Assembly: GCF_035917275.1 (NCBI RefSeq)
Contig: NZ_CP108508.1
Coordinates: 7,006,001 to 7,070,000, forward strand
Length of the DNA: 64,000 bases
Source: Streptomyces sp. NBC_01237
Lineage (GTDB): Bacteria; Actinomycetota; Actinomycetes; Streptomycetales; Streptomycetaceae
Direction of reading: 5' to 3'
The position numbers and the translations under genes are program-made. Positions 53,499 through 64,000 of the stretch are shown here, piece by piece. Position 1 is the stretch's first letter. The number at the start of each line of letters is the position of its first letter. A model generated the notes under the pieces. That model worked only from the letters and a program-made list of their open reading frames with translations. It was not told the DNA's origin and did not search any database.

Positions 53499-55599
53499 CC
53501 GGGCCGGGAGCGCCGCTGGTGAACTCGGTCGCCAGCGCGTCCGCCAGATCCTGCGGCGACATGAGGCGCGCACGTCCGGTGTCGGCGTCGACCAGGTCGC
53601 CGAGGATGAGGTGCAGCAGTTCCGCCCGGCCGAGGCAGTAGTCCTCCAGGAGCGGGACCACCTCGTGATGGAAGGCCGCGGCCAGGTCCTCCTCGGTGGC
53701 GATGGGCGCACCGTCGCGCAGCAGGTAGGCATGCCCGATCTGGTGGTCCGCGTCGAGATCACGGGCGATACGGCCGTTGAGGGACTCGAAGAACGCGGCC
53801 AGGTCCAGGGGGCCGACCGTTCCGGAGACGGCGTCCGGGTCCGGTCCTACGGGCAGGAAGGCGAAGCGGCGGCGGACCGCGGCGTCCAGGTGGCTGATGC
53901 TCCGGTCGGCGGTGTTCATGGTGCCGATGATCCGGACGTTCGGCGGGACGGAGAAGCGTCGCTTGCTGACGGGCAGAGCGACCGCAAGGTTCCGCTTGTC
54001 GAGTTCGAGGAGTGTGATCAACTCGCCGAAGATACGCGGTAGGTCACCGCGGTTGATCTCGTCGATGACCAGCAGAAACGTCTGGTCGGGATGGGCGGCG
54101 GCACGGCTGCACAGGCTGTGGAACAGGCCGTCCGTGAGCGCGAGGGTGAGTCCCGGGCCGGTGGCGCTCAGGTCCGGTTTGAATCCCTCGACGAAGTCCT
54201 CGTAACCGTAGGAGGGATGGAAGGTGACCATGCTGACCCGGTCGCCGTGCAACATCTCGGCTTGTGTAAGGCCACGGTGACGGGCGTCGGCACCGAGCGC
54301 GTCCGCGCGGCCGTCCAGAGCGAGGGCGACGCCGAGTGCGAGGCGTGTCTTGCCCGTACCGGGCGGCCCGTGGAGAATCACTTGCCCCTTGCGCTCCAGA
54401 GCGTCCAGCACGGCCTGTACGTCCTCGGGCAGCGCGACCGGCGTGGTCTGCGGTGCTCGGATCACGTCCACACCCGAAGCGCCCTGGGGTGCGATGAGCC
54501 TCGCGAAGAGGGCCGGGTCGACCTTGGCGAAGGTGGACCGCCACTGCTTCGGTTCCGACAGCTTCCGCGCGTGTGAGAGATCCCAGTCCACGGAGACGAC
54601 GTGCTGGAACTCGGGCCGGTCCGCTTCGAAGCGGTAACTCCCGTTGACCGTGCCGATGGCCAGGACCTCGTCCGTACCTCGGTTGGCCACGATCCGGTCG
54701 CCATCCTCCAGGTCACGGAAGGCCATCAGTCGGCGCGCGAGGGTCAGGCTGCCCCCGCTCCTACGGGGCCAGTTCCTGTCCAGGGCCTGCTTGAGATCGG
54801 TGTCGCTCTGGTAGAGGCCGAGGTCTCCGAGCTGGTCCCATCCGACCCGGATGACTCCTCCCGCGCGGCACTCCTCCCACAGCCGGCCGCGCTCGCCGGG
54901 CGCGATCTTCCAGACGGTGCGCTGCTTCGACCGCGGATCGAAGTGCGCGTAGAGGAAATGCATCACTTCGTGCCTGGTCCAGCCCTCGAACTCCGCGCGA
55001 GAGAGGACCAGCTCCAGCAGCCGACGATTGCTCCCCCAGGCCGGAACATCACCTTGCGTCGAACCGCCCAGCAGCGTGACGAACCGGCGCAGGTGCTCTC
55101 CCGCGTAGATCGGCAGGAAGTGCTGCGGGAAGTAGGTGGCCAGCGACTTCGTCACCAACGTCGGTCCGTATCGCAGTACTTCGAGGTCGTCCAGCGCCTC
55201 GAAGTCCCCTGACCCGAGGGCGTCGAAAGCCCGGACGAACTGTCCGCGCAGTTCCGCCCAGGCGTCCTGTGGGTCCATCCCACGCAGGGGCGCGGCCAGC
55301 CGCCACTCCCCGGAGACGTGGTGGTACATGATGTGCTTCGCGGCACTTCCGCCCTTGATGCTGCCCAGGTGCGGAGTGCCGAACTCCATCAGCCGGCAGT
55401 ATGTCGGCCCCGCTCCGGGCGGCGCGGCCTGTCCGAGGGCGTAGCGCTCCAGCGGCAACTCCGCCCAGTCCTCCAACGGAAACTGGGACAGCACCTGCTT
55501 GCGCTCGTCCTCGGCAGCCGACGCGGCGTCCGCCACGGCGCTCCGGTCGAACTCGGCCGCAGCCGTGCGCACGTCCACCCCGTTCGTCATGGGGGTCAT
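53491..55599 (-). CDS. mcrB: McrB-family AAA+ GTPase with PUA/EVE-like N-terminal region
   Basis: A 702-residue McrB-type protein. The C-terminal ~320 residues are the AAA+ motor: Walker A GPPGTGKTR at about 409, Walker B LLVIDEINRGDLPRIF, and the McrB signature GTMNTADRSISHLD plus RRRFAF. Between ~225 and 345 a PUA/EVE-like reader is suggested by TVWKIAPGERGRLWEECRAG, GVIRVGWDQLGDL, FRDLEDGDRIVANRG and VLAIGTVNGSYRF. The first ~200 residues are a separate helical domain. The EVE-like part would recognise modified bases. The start is uncertain: ATG 55599 or 55590, both without a good ribosome site. It is divergent from the small EVE-like gene at 55741. Confidence 0.92.
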   Translation of the reverse strand: MTPMTNGVDVRTAAAEFDRSAVADAASAAEDERKQVLSQFPLEDWAELPLERYALGQAAPPGAGPTYCRLMEFGTPHLGSIKGGSAAKHIMYHHVSGEWRLAAPLRGMDPQDAWAELRGQFVRAFDALGSGDFEALDDLEVLRYGPTLVTKSLATYFPQHFLPIYAGEHLRRFVTLLGGSTQGDVPAWGSNRRLLELVLSRAEFEGWTRHEVMHFLYAHFDPRSKQRTVWKIAPGERGRLWEECRAGGVIRVGWDQLGDLGLYQSDTDLKQALDRNWPRRSGGSLTLARRLMAFRDLEDGDRIVANRGTDEVLAIGTVNGSYRFEADRPEFQHVVSVDWDLSHARKLSEPKQWRSTFAKVDPALFARLIAPQGASGVDVIRAPQTTPVALPEDVQAVLDALERKGQVILHGPPGTGKTRLALGVALALDGRADALGADARHRGLTQAEMLHGDRVSMVTFHPSYGYEDFVEGFKPDLSATGPGLTLALTDGLFHSLCSRAAAHPDQTFLLVIDEINRGDLPRIFGELITLLELDKRNLAVALPVSKRRFSVPPNVRIIGTMNTADRSISHLDAAVRRRFAFLPVGPDPDAVSGTVGPLDLAAFFESLNGRIARDLDADHQIGHAYLLRDGAPIATEEDLAAAFHHEVVPLLEDYCLGRAELLHLILGDLVDADTGRARLMSPQDLADALATEFTSGAPGPDA

Positions 55600-55740
55600 G
55601 ATGCCGGACGGCGACACAGTGGTCTCCGCGTCCGGAAAAGTCGGTCGACCTCCTGCGTGTGCGTCACGGGGGCTGGCACGATGGGCCAGCACCGCGAGGC
55701 CGGATCTCGGGCGGCGTGCACGACGGCGACGGGAGAGACC

Positions 55741-56139
55741 TTGCAGGACTGGATCTACATCCTGAATCCGAACAAGGACACCCTCGACGGGGAGCCGTCC
55801 GACAAGGAGACCGTGCGCCGCCTCGCCCATCAGGATCCCGCACTGGACCTCTGGCTCAGCCGACGAAACCGCATGAACCCGGGGGACCGTCTATGGGTCT
55901 TCTTCAGTCAGCCCGAGTCGGCGGTCGCCGCGGTGGCGGAGGTCGACGGAGAGCCGGAAGGGGACCCCGACGACCCCGACTTCTCCTATCGGGTGGATGT
56001 GACCCTCCTGCCCGGCCCCACGGATGCCCTGTACGCCGACCCGGTGAGCCGGGACGAGCTGGAACTCGGCCAGGTAAGGTCCGTGCAGAAGGTCAAGCCG
56101 GGAGCACTGAAGACTCTGCTGGCGAGGGCCGGTCTCTGA
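55741..56139 (+). CDS. Small EVE/PUA-like protein
   Basis: A 132-residue protein resembling a free-standing EVE-type reader: MQDWIYILNPNKDTLDGEPS, then MNPGDRLWVFFSQPESAVA and RVDVTLLPGPTDALYADPV. EVE domains bind modified cytosines or other base modifications in restriction systems. It starts at TTG 55741 with GGGAGAG upstream. It is divergent from mcrB and convergent with the next gene. It may add a second recognition part to the McrBC system or act independently. The fold call is from pattern only. Confidence 0.7.
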   Translation: MQDWIYILNPNKDTLDGEPSDKETVRRLAHQDPALDLWLSRRNRMNPGDRLWVFFSQPESAVAAVAEVDGEPEGDPDDPDFSYRVDVTLLPGPTDALYADPVSRDELELGQVRSVQKVKPGALKTLLARAGL

Positions 56140-56162
56140 CGGGGCGGTCGCGTGCGGGACGG

Positions 56163-57449
56163 TTACCAGGGCTCCAGCTCACGATCGGCTGGTTTTGTGT
56201 GGGGCAAAAGTGTTTCCTGAGCACGGGTGTTCAGTGCCACCAGCTTGTCAGCGCTGCGGTCGACGAAAAAGACGAACGCCTTGGCCGAGTCGGCGAAGGC
56301 CGCTGCCGGGCGGCTGATGCCGGATGTCGTGATCACGATGAGCCGCTTTGGTACGTCATCGCCGGCCGCCGCGGCAAGGCCGTTCAGCCGCTGCACCTCG
56401 GACGTGGACAGACTCTTGGCACGGCTGTGCCACTCGATGTGGAACGCGTCGGACCGGATGGGGACTTCGGCGTCCCCCTCTTCGACGTCCCCGAAGCCGA
56501 ATGCCACCAACTGGTCGAGAACCGTTTCGGTGATGTGCCGGGGGCTGGGCGAGCGCGGCGACGTCCTCGGCTCGGCTTCCTCGTGGAACTGATCGATATC
56601 GAGGCCGACGTTCCTCGGCCACTCGGGCGGAGCGGCTTCACCCGCGAAGAGGGACTCCTGCAACGCGGATCGGTACCCGGCGGTAGCCGGTTCCCCGCGA
56701 TCGGTCGGCGCGCACGGCACTTCCACGTCACAGGCCTTGAGTCCCTTGCCGAGCACGTCGGCGATGTCCGCCACCGAGGCCTGCGCATGGGGTACTCCTG
56801 GTCCCGGCCGCGTGCTGCGCCACAGATTCCAGCCCAGATCGACACGGCTCCACGCCTCGCATTCATCGAGGTACACATCCACCAGCCAGCCGAGGGCAGG
56901 CTTCAGCGAGACGCGGACGAACGCGTCGGAGAGCTCGGCCTCGACGAAGCAGCCGTCGCGTCCGCCTACGATGTCGAGTTTCGGCGAGTGGCGGGGGCCG
57001 TACGGGAGGTAGCCATTCCCCGCTGCCACGCGCCGCACTCGCACACCGCGGGCGTCCAGGAGGTCAGCCAGTACGGTCATGTCGGACGGCTCGCTCTCGT
57101 TCCAGCGCCACGGTGAGGGAACCGGTACTCCGGTGAGGTGCGCCGAGGCCACGGCGTGCAGGGCGTCGACGAGCACCTCGTCAGGCGTATCTAGCGGCCA
57201 GACGGACGGCGCACCGTTCAGTACGGGATCCATCACCGCCCAGACGATCGAGTACCCCATGCGTACCTGCGCCAGGGCGACCGAGCGCTGACCGGACAAC
57301 GTGATCTTCAGATGCATCAGAAGGCTCGCATCGTCGAACCGCACCCGGTCGGTCAGCTCGGGATGACGGTCGCACAGGGCCTGCTCCAGGCTTTTGAAGT
57401 GCATGTGTCGAGCGAAGGCGGCAACTACGTCGCTGGGCGGGAAGGGCAA
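56163..57449 (-). CDS. Unrecognised protein with degenerate Mrr-like C-terminus
   Basis: About 428 residues. The first ~300 are of two repeated-looking parts (HMHFKSLEQALCDRHPELTD; SPKLDIVGGRDGCFVEAELS) that I do not recognise. The last ~110 residues resemble an Mrr/restriction-endonuclease fold: FHIEWHSRAKSL, DVPKRLIVITTSGISRPA, then AFADSAKAFVFFVD, which parallels the 'QCK ... FVTTSGF ... FA' pattern. The usual Q-x-K is replaced (EWHSRAK), so nuclease activity is doubtful. Start chosen as TTG 57449, since AGGAG lies eight bases upstream; TTG 57542 and others are possible. It sits against the EVE-like gene and mcrBC, so it probably belongs to the same defence island. Confidence 0.6.
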   Translation of the reverse strand: MPFPPSDVVAAFARHMHFKSLEQALCDRHPELTDRVRFDDASLLMHLKITLSGQRSVALAQVRMGYSIVWAVMDPVLNGAPSVWPLDTPDEVLVDALHAVASAHLTGVPVPSPWRWNESEPSDMTVLADLLDARGVRVRRVAAGNGYLPYGPRHSPKLDIVGGRDGCFVEAELSDAFVRVSLKPALGWLVDVYLDECEAWSRVDLGWNLWRSTRPGPGVPHAQASVADIADVLGKGLKACDVEVPCAPTDRGEPATAGYRSALQESLFAGEAAPPEWPRNVGLDIDQFHEEAEPRTSPRSPSPRHITETVLDQLVAFGFGDVEEGDAEVPIRSDAFHIEWHSRAKSLSTSEVQRLNGLAAAAGDDVPKRLIVITTSGISRPAAAFADSAKAFVFFVDRSADKLVALNTRAQETLLPHTKPADRELEPW

Positions 57450-57557
57450 GGGAGGCACTCCTGAGTGGTGGTTCGCGGTGGCGTTGCCGGGCACGCCACG
57501 CACCGCTGACGGAGCGTAGGCCAATCGGATGCCGTCACTCAAAGCGTTCGGTCGTCC

Positions 57558-58130
57558 TCAACGGCATTGGCCACCGGATTGGCCGGATGCAGTCGGCGGC
57601 TCCTCGCCGTGCTCGTCGATCTCCGCCCAGACGGTCTTGCCGGAGGGCGGGCGGGGCTCGGTGCCCCAGCGGTCGGCCAGGGCCTCGACCAGGAGCAGAC
57701 CCGCGGCCCGACTCGTGGTCGGGGCTCTGGCCCCGGGGGGATTTCGGGGCGGCGCTCGCCCTTCGTGTCGCTCACCGCGATGCGTAGGGTGCCGGCCGCG
57801 TCGTCCTGCGTCAGCACCAGTAGGAAGTCACGCCCCTGGACGCGGCCGTGCAGCGCCGCGTTCGCCGCCAGCTCCGCGACGACGTGTTCGGCCCGCTCGA
57901 TGACCCGGGGTGACAGGTCCCAGGACTCGGATGCGCGGCCGGACCCCGGGCTGCGTCGCGAGGCCGGAGACGTCGGGCAGGTGACGGTTCACCTCGTCGA
58001 CCACACGCGGTCGGCGTGCCACGACCGACATCGGACGTTGCGAGGCCACTTCGGCGACAACCCTCCGTGATGGCTGACGGATACTCGGGCATCTCTGACG
58101 TATCGTCAGCCATTCAAGATCATCTTGCAC
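57558..58130 (-). pseudogene. Frameshifted anti-sigma-like ATP-binding protein (HATPase)
   Basis: Three reading frames must be joined to read a typical Streptomyces RsbW-like ATP-binding protein. Starting with VVDEVNRHLPDVSGLATQPG, the likeness moves to another frame at about 57940 (SWDLSPRVIERAEHVVAELA, then ANAALHGRVQGRDFLLVL and LRIAVSDTKGERRPEIPPG). It shifts again at about 57720 (DHESGRG) and once more at about 57705 (LLLVEALADRWGTEP, then SGKTVWAEIDEHGEE). Each shift is explained by one extra C or T. It may be a true pseudogene or a result of sequence errors. The GTG at 58130 could be the original start. Confidence 0.7.
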
Positions 58131-58213
58131 GTGCGTTGCACAAGGTGCTGAAAAAAACAGTGATCAGCGGAGGGCTGTGAAAGTGCGTATCCGCAGGTCA
58201 GCTGGCATGTTGA

Positions 58214-58249
58214 GGTGTCGTGCCCCTCACCCTCAAGGGGTACGACACC
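58214..58249 (-). terminator. 14-bp hairpin after murA
   Basis: Arms 58214-58227 and 58236-58249 pair with one G-T mismatch around an 8-base loop. It lies just past the murA stop in the leftward direction. Confidence 0.7.
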
Positions 58250-58256
58250 CCGCCCG

Positions 58257-59786
58257 TCAGATGTCCCGGAAGATCTCGATCTGCGCGCCCACCGAGTTCA
58301 GCCGCTCGGCCAGATCCTCGTAACCGCGGTTGATGACATAGACGTTGCGCAGCACGGAGGTGCCCTCCGCCGCCATCATCGCGAGCAGCACCACCACCGC
58401 GGGGCGCAGAGCGGGCGGGCACATCATCTCGGCGGCGCGCCAGCGGGTCGGGCCCTCGACCAGGACCCGGTGCGGGTCGAGGAGCTGAAGGCGGCCGCCC
58501 AGCCGGTTGAGGTCGGTGAGGTAGATCGCCCGGTTGTCGTAGACCCAGTCGTGGATCAGGGTCTGGCCGTGCGCGCTGGCCGCGATGGCCGCGAAGAACG
58601 GCACGTTGTCGATGTTCAGGCCGGGGAACGGCATCGGGTGGATCTTGTCGATCGGGGCCTCCAGCTTGGAGGGCCGCACGGTCAGGTCCACCAGCCGGGT
58701 GCGGCCGTTGTCGGCGGCGTACTCCGCCGTCCGGTCGCAGTCGACGCCCATCTCCTCCAGCACCGCGAGCTCGATCTCCAGGAACTCGATCGGCACCCGG
58801 CGGATGGTGAGTTCGGACTCCGTCACCACGGCGGCGGCCAGCAGGCTCATCGCCTCGACCGGGTCCTCGGAGGGGGAGTAGTCCACGTCCACGTCGATGT
58901 TCGGCACACCGTGCACGGTCAGCGTCGTCGTACCGACGCCGTCGACCCGTACGCCCAGCGCCTCCAGGAAGAAGCACAGGTCCTGGACCATGTAGTTGGA
59001 CGAGGCGTTGCGGATGACCGTGGTGCCGTCGTGGCGGGCGGCGGCCAGCAGGGCGTTCTCGGTGACCGTGTCGCCGCGTTCGGTCAGCACGATGGGCCGG
59101 CCGGGCGTGACCGAGTGGTCGATCTGGGCGTGGTACAGCCCTTCGGTGGCAGCGATCTCCAGCCCGAACCGGCGAAGCGCGATCATGTGCGGCTCGATGG
59201 TGCGCGTGCCCAGGTCGCAGCCGCCCGCGTACGGCAGCTTGAACTGGTCCATCCGGTGCAGCAGCGGGCCGAGGAACATGATGATGGAGCGGGTCCGGCG
59301 CGCGGCGTCGGCGTCGATCGCCTCCATGTCGAGCTGGGCCGGCGGGACGATCTCCAGGTCCACGCCGTCGTTGATCCAACGGGTGCGGACCCCGATGGAG
59401 TTCAGCACCTCCAGCAGCCGGAAGACCTCCTCGATCCGGGCGACCCGGCGCAGGACGGTGCGGCCCTTGTTGAGCAGCGTGGCGCAGAGCAGTGCGACGC
59501 ACGCGTTCTTGCTGGTCTTCACATCGATGGCGCCGGAGAGACGACGGCCGCCGACGACCCGCAGGTGCATGGGTCCGGCGTATCCGAGCGACACGATCTC
59601 GCTGTCGAGGGCTTCACCGATGCGGGCAATCATCTCAAGGCTGATGTTCTGATTGCCGCGCTCGATGCGGTTGACGGCGCTCTGACTGGTGGCGAGCGCC
59701 TCGGCCAGCTGCGTCTGTGTCCAGCCCCGGTGCTGACGGGCGTCACGGATGAGCTTGCCGATGCGTACGAGGTAATCGTCTGACAT
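58257..59786 (-). CDS. murA: UDP-GlcNAc 1-carboxyvinyltransferase with N-terminal XRE HTH domain
   Basis: A 509-residue fusion. Residues ~1-68 are an XRE-type helix-turn-helix: KLIRDARQHRGWTQTQLAEA, then ATSQSAVNRIERGNQNISLE. Residues ~72-509 are MurA, which adds enolpyruvate to UDP-GlcNAc as the first committed step of peptidoglycan synthesis: VVGGRRLSGAIDVKTSKNAC, catalytic Cys in YAGGCDLGTRTIEP (about residue 188), DVDVDYSPSEDPVEAMSLLA and HPMPFPGLNIDNVPFF. The Cys is present, so fosfomycin sensitivity is likely. HTH-MurA fusions are, as I recall, found in Streptomyces as a second MurA. The start ATG 59786 has no clear ribosome site and may be leaderless. The HTH could bind the TTATCTC dyads nearby. 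Confidence 0.94.
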   Translation of the reverse strand: MSDDYLVRIGKLIRDARQHRGWTQTQLAEALATSQSAVNRIERGNQNISLEMIARIGEALDSEIVSLGYAGPMHLRVVGGRRLSGAIDVKTSKNACVALLCATLLNKGRTVLRRVARIEEVFRLLEVLNSIGVRTRWINDGVDLEIVPPAQLDMEAIDADAARRTRSIIMFLGPLLHRMDQFKLPYAGGCDLGTRTIEPHMIALRRFGLEIAATEGLYHAQIDHSVTPGRPIVLTERGDTVTENALLAAARHDGTTVIRNASSNYMVQDLCFFLEALGVRVDGVGTTTLTVHGVPNIDVDVDYSPSEDPVEAMSLLAAAVVTESELTIRRVPIEFLEIELAVLEEMGVDCDRTAEYAADNGRTRLVDLTVRPSKLEAPIDKIHPMPFPGLNIDNVPFFAAIAASAHGQTLIHDWVYDNRAIYLTDLNRLGGRLQLLDPHRVLVEGPTRWRAAEMMCPPALRPAVVVLLAMMAAEGTSVLRNVYVINRGYEDLAERLNSVGAQIEIFRDI

Positions 59787-59795
59787 GGCGGCAGG

Positions 59796-59815
59796 TTATC
59801 TCAGATATGAGATGA
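59796..59815. promoter_or_regulatory. Palindrome TTATCTC-N6-GAGATGA before murA
   Basis: TTATCTCAGATATGAGATGA contains the dyad ATCTCA/TGAGAT. It ends 10 bases from the murA ATG. It shares the pattern TTATCTC-N6-GAGAT with the acnA-side dyad at 60169. Candidate operator, perhaps for MurA's own HTH domain. Confidence 0.55.
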
Positions 59816-60168
59816 AGATCGCGCCGGGGTGCGGTGTTCGGGTGACGGGCGGCCCGCTCTCGCGGGCCCGCGTCCGGGCCGTCGTCCCTGAACTCCGGCC
59901 CGTGCTCATCGTCCTGGCGGTATTCCGGCCGGGCCTGCGGTGTGCGTCCGTTCGGGTGTCCGGCGGCGGCGCTCGGCCGATCCGCTCCCGCCGTGCCGCA
60001 CGGGTGGCGCTCGCGGCGTTCCCGGCGCGGGGCGGCCGGCCGGCGATGCGGCCCGGCGATGCGGCCCGGCGGGGCGGCCGGGCGATCGCCCGGTCCGGCG
60101 CCGCACGGGACGGAACACGAATGGGCGGCGCCGCCCGGGCATGACCGCGCGGCGGCGATGTACTAGAG

Positions 60169-60188
60169 TTATCTCGACATCGAGATAT
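60169..60188. promoter_or_regulatory. Palindrome TTATCTC-N6-GAGATAT before acnA
   Basis: TATCTCGA-CA-TCGAGATA is a perfect 8-bp-armed dyad inside this 20-mer. It lies 153 bases before the acnA start and closely matches the murA-side dyad at 59796. Confidence 0.55.
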
Positions 60189-60228
60189 CTGCCGAGGCGT
60201 TCCGCAGCCGCCGCACGGTAAGGGTTAC

Positions 60229-63055
<2,827 letters not shown>

Positions 63056-63066
63056 GCAGCAGAGCC

Positions 63067-63100
63067 GAAGGGCCGCACCCCCACCGGGGTGCGGCCCTTC
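63067..63100. terminator. 15-bp perfect hairpin after aconitase
   Basis: Arms 63067-63081 and 63086-63100 are exact reverse complements around CACC. It lies 11 bases past the acnA stop, and also serves the converging gene at 63135. Confidence 0.85.
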
Positions 63101-63134
63101 CGCGTATCCGGGAGCATTCCGGGCGGAGCGGCCC

Positions 63135-63698
63135 TCAGCCGCCCGAAACCGTCCGCGTCACCTCGGTGATCCGGCACTTCGTGCCGCGCGGCACATCGCC
63201 GAGCCCCTGTGCCTTCTCCTTCGCCTCCTTGCCGGCGTCCAGTGCGAGCACCGCCGCGATGCCGTCCGCGACCCGGGTGCCGTCCTTGTCCACGAACTCG
63301 ACGGTCACGACGTAGTCCGCCGGGCCCCCGGAGCCGTTGACCACCCTCAGCTCGGCGGCGGGCCAGTTCGTCAGGGAATCCACCGTGCACTTCGTGATCC
63401 TGACGTCCTCCTCGGGAGCCGTGCCGGTGGCGCTGGGCTCCGCGACGGGGTCCTCACCGGGGAACGCCTCGGCGGACGGCGTCCCGGCCGACCGGGAGGG
63501 CAGGGTCTCCAGCGATCCGGGGGCCGCCCGGTCCATCGCCGTGTAGACGAGCGCCGCGACGGCCGTCGCGGCCAGCAGCCCGCCGCCCACGGAGAGCGTG
63601 ACGATCAGCCCCGTACGCTGCTTGCGCGGCGGTGACGGCTGCGACGGTGGCCACGGCGACGGAGATGGCGACGGCGGCGGCGGAAAACTGTCCGACAA
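63135..63698 (-). CDS. Membrane-anchored FxLYD-like protein
   Basis: A 187-residue protein. A Pro-rich N-tail ([19 protein letters not shown]) is followed by one membrane helix ([20 protein letters not shown]) and an outside domain whose C-terminal part, [20 protein letters not shown] and [18 protein letters not shown], resembles the FxLYD-type fold found on actinobacterial surfaces. Two Cys (KCTV and TKCRI) may bond. Function unknown. The start ATG 63698 is the only clear one. It is convergent with acnA and divergent from the phosphatase gene. Confidence 0.85.
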   Translation of the reverse strand: MSDSFPPPPSPSPSPWPPSQPSPPRKQRTGLIVTLSVGGGLLAATAVAALVYTAMDRAAPGSLETLPSRSAGTPSAEAFPGEDPVAEPSATGTAPEEDVRITKCTVDSLTNWPAAELRVVNGSGGPADYVVTVEFVDKDGTRVADGIAAVLALDAGKEAKEKAQGLGDVPRGTKCRITEVTRTVSGG

Positions 63699-63866
63699 GA
63701 GGTCCCCCCACGGGAAAACGACCGGAAATGTGTACGAGCCATACGGTACGTGGGCCCGGTGTGGCGCCGGATGCCGCGGTCGCCGCCGCCGTCACGGAAT
63801 GCCATCGTGGCTCCGCGGGTTCGCACCCCCGAAGACAGCGGCATCGGCACAGAGAGCGGAACCACC

Positions 63867-64000
63867 ATGGGCGAGCTGATCCTGATCCGGCACGGCGAGA
63901 CCGCGTGGTCCCGCTCCGGACAGCACACGAGCTACACCGACATGCCCCTGACGGACCTCGGCGAGCGCCAGGCCCGCGCGCTGGTCCCGCTGCTGGCCGA
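63867..64000 (+). CDS. Histidine phosphatase-family protein, N-terminal part (cut by window edge)
   Basis: The first ~44 residues are present: [20 protein letters not shown], then [15 protein letters not shown]. The RHGE motif contains the catalytic His of the phosphoglycerate-mutase-like phosphatases, and LTDLGERQA is the next conserved stretch. Substrate cannot be judged from this fragment. ATG 63867 follows a GAGCGGA stretch. It is divergent from the membrane-anchored protein. Confidence 0.88.
   Translation, partial: MGELILIRHGETAWSRSGQHTSYTDMPLTDLGERQARALVPLLA

Noticed and set aside
57811..58113. Separate small leftward gene in a third frame of the HATPase region
   Set aside because: Only the joined frames show likeness to an anti-sigma ATPase; this frame alone reads as Arg/Ser/Pro-rich noise.

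Overview
This is a very G+C-rich stretch with overlapping start/stop codons, GTG/TTG starts and few U-tract terminators. It reads as chromosome of a Streptomyces or close relative. Supporting this are the murA-type/aconitase pair, a HATPase anti-sigma-like pseudogene, DUF4232 and FxLYD-like surface proteins, and Tat/lipoprotein-exported sugar-binding proteins. No rRNA, tRNA, CRISPR array or intact transposase was seen.

Layout. (1) 1-5313: sugar-nucleotide and surface polysaccharide genes: a cut secreted protein, gmd and fcl (GDP-L-fucose pathway), a WbaP/CpsE-like polyprenyl glycosylphosphotransferase, and a DUF4232 lipoprotein. (2) 5402-8829: secreted proteins (necrosis-inducing NPP1 family, GH76 alpha-1,6-mannanase) and two small proteins (VOC and NIPSNAP families). 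(3) 9074-16506: a tightly coupled five-gene array: SWIM-like Zn protein, unknown, VWA, MoxR AAA+ ATPase, DUF5682-like protein. It resembles the vWA-MoxR 'ternary' NTP-dependent conflict systems. (4) 17339-31429: a probable specialised-metabolism cluster: LysR regulator, a polyketide-linker/condensation-domain protein, old yellow enzyme, SDR, P450, carboxylic acid reductase, SnoaL-like protein, DUF11 protein, M24 peptidase-like protein and a methyltransferase. Two short elements with IS-like terminal repeats lie inside it. (5) 31655-41630: a molybdenum regulon: modA and a modB-modC fusion, two Mop-domain HTH regulators, a short sulfite-oxidase-fold protein, a two-subunit xanthine-dehydrogenase-family hydroxylase and a divergent PucR regulator. 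(6) 42281-51663: carbohydrate utilisation: esterase, IclR regulator, FAD-dependent oxidoreductase, a two-permease/binding-protein ABC importer and a secreted BNR_4 protein. (7) 52260-57449: a defence island: McrC, McrB with a probable PUA/EVE-like reader, a divergent EVE-like protein and a protein with a degenerate Mrr-like C-terminus. (8) 57558-64000: a frameshifted anti-sigma ATPase pseudogene, an HTH-MurA fusion, aconitase with an iron box, a membrane-anchored protein and a cut histidine phosphatase.

How the parts work together. In the Mo block, import (ModABC), Mo-sensing regulators and Mo enzymes sit side by side. In the sugar block, the same TGCAGAA motif occurs before iclR and between the oxidoreductase and the importer, suggesting one IclR regulon. 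Between murA and acnA, two palindromes of the form TTATCTC-N6-GAGAT suggest shared control, perhaps by the HTH domain fused to MurA. The most unusual items are the five-gene MoxR/VWA array (with a 9-bp tandem repeat made of start codons), the orphan ketosynthase-linker/condensation protein next to a carboxylic acid reductase, and the murA/acnA operators. All functions are read from sequence motifs and recalled family knowledge; no search was run.
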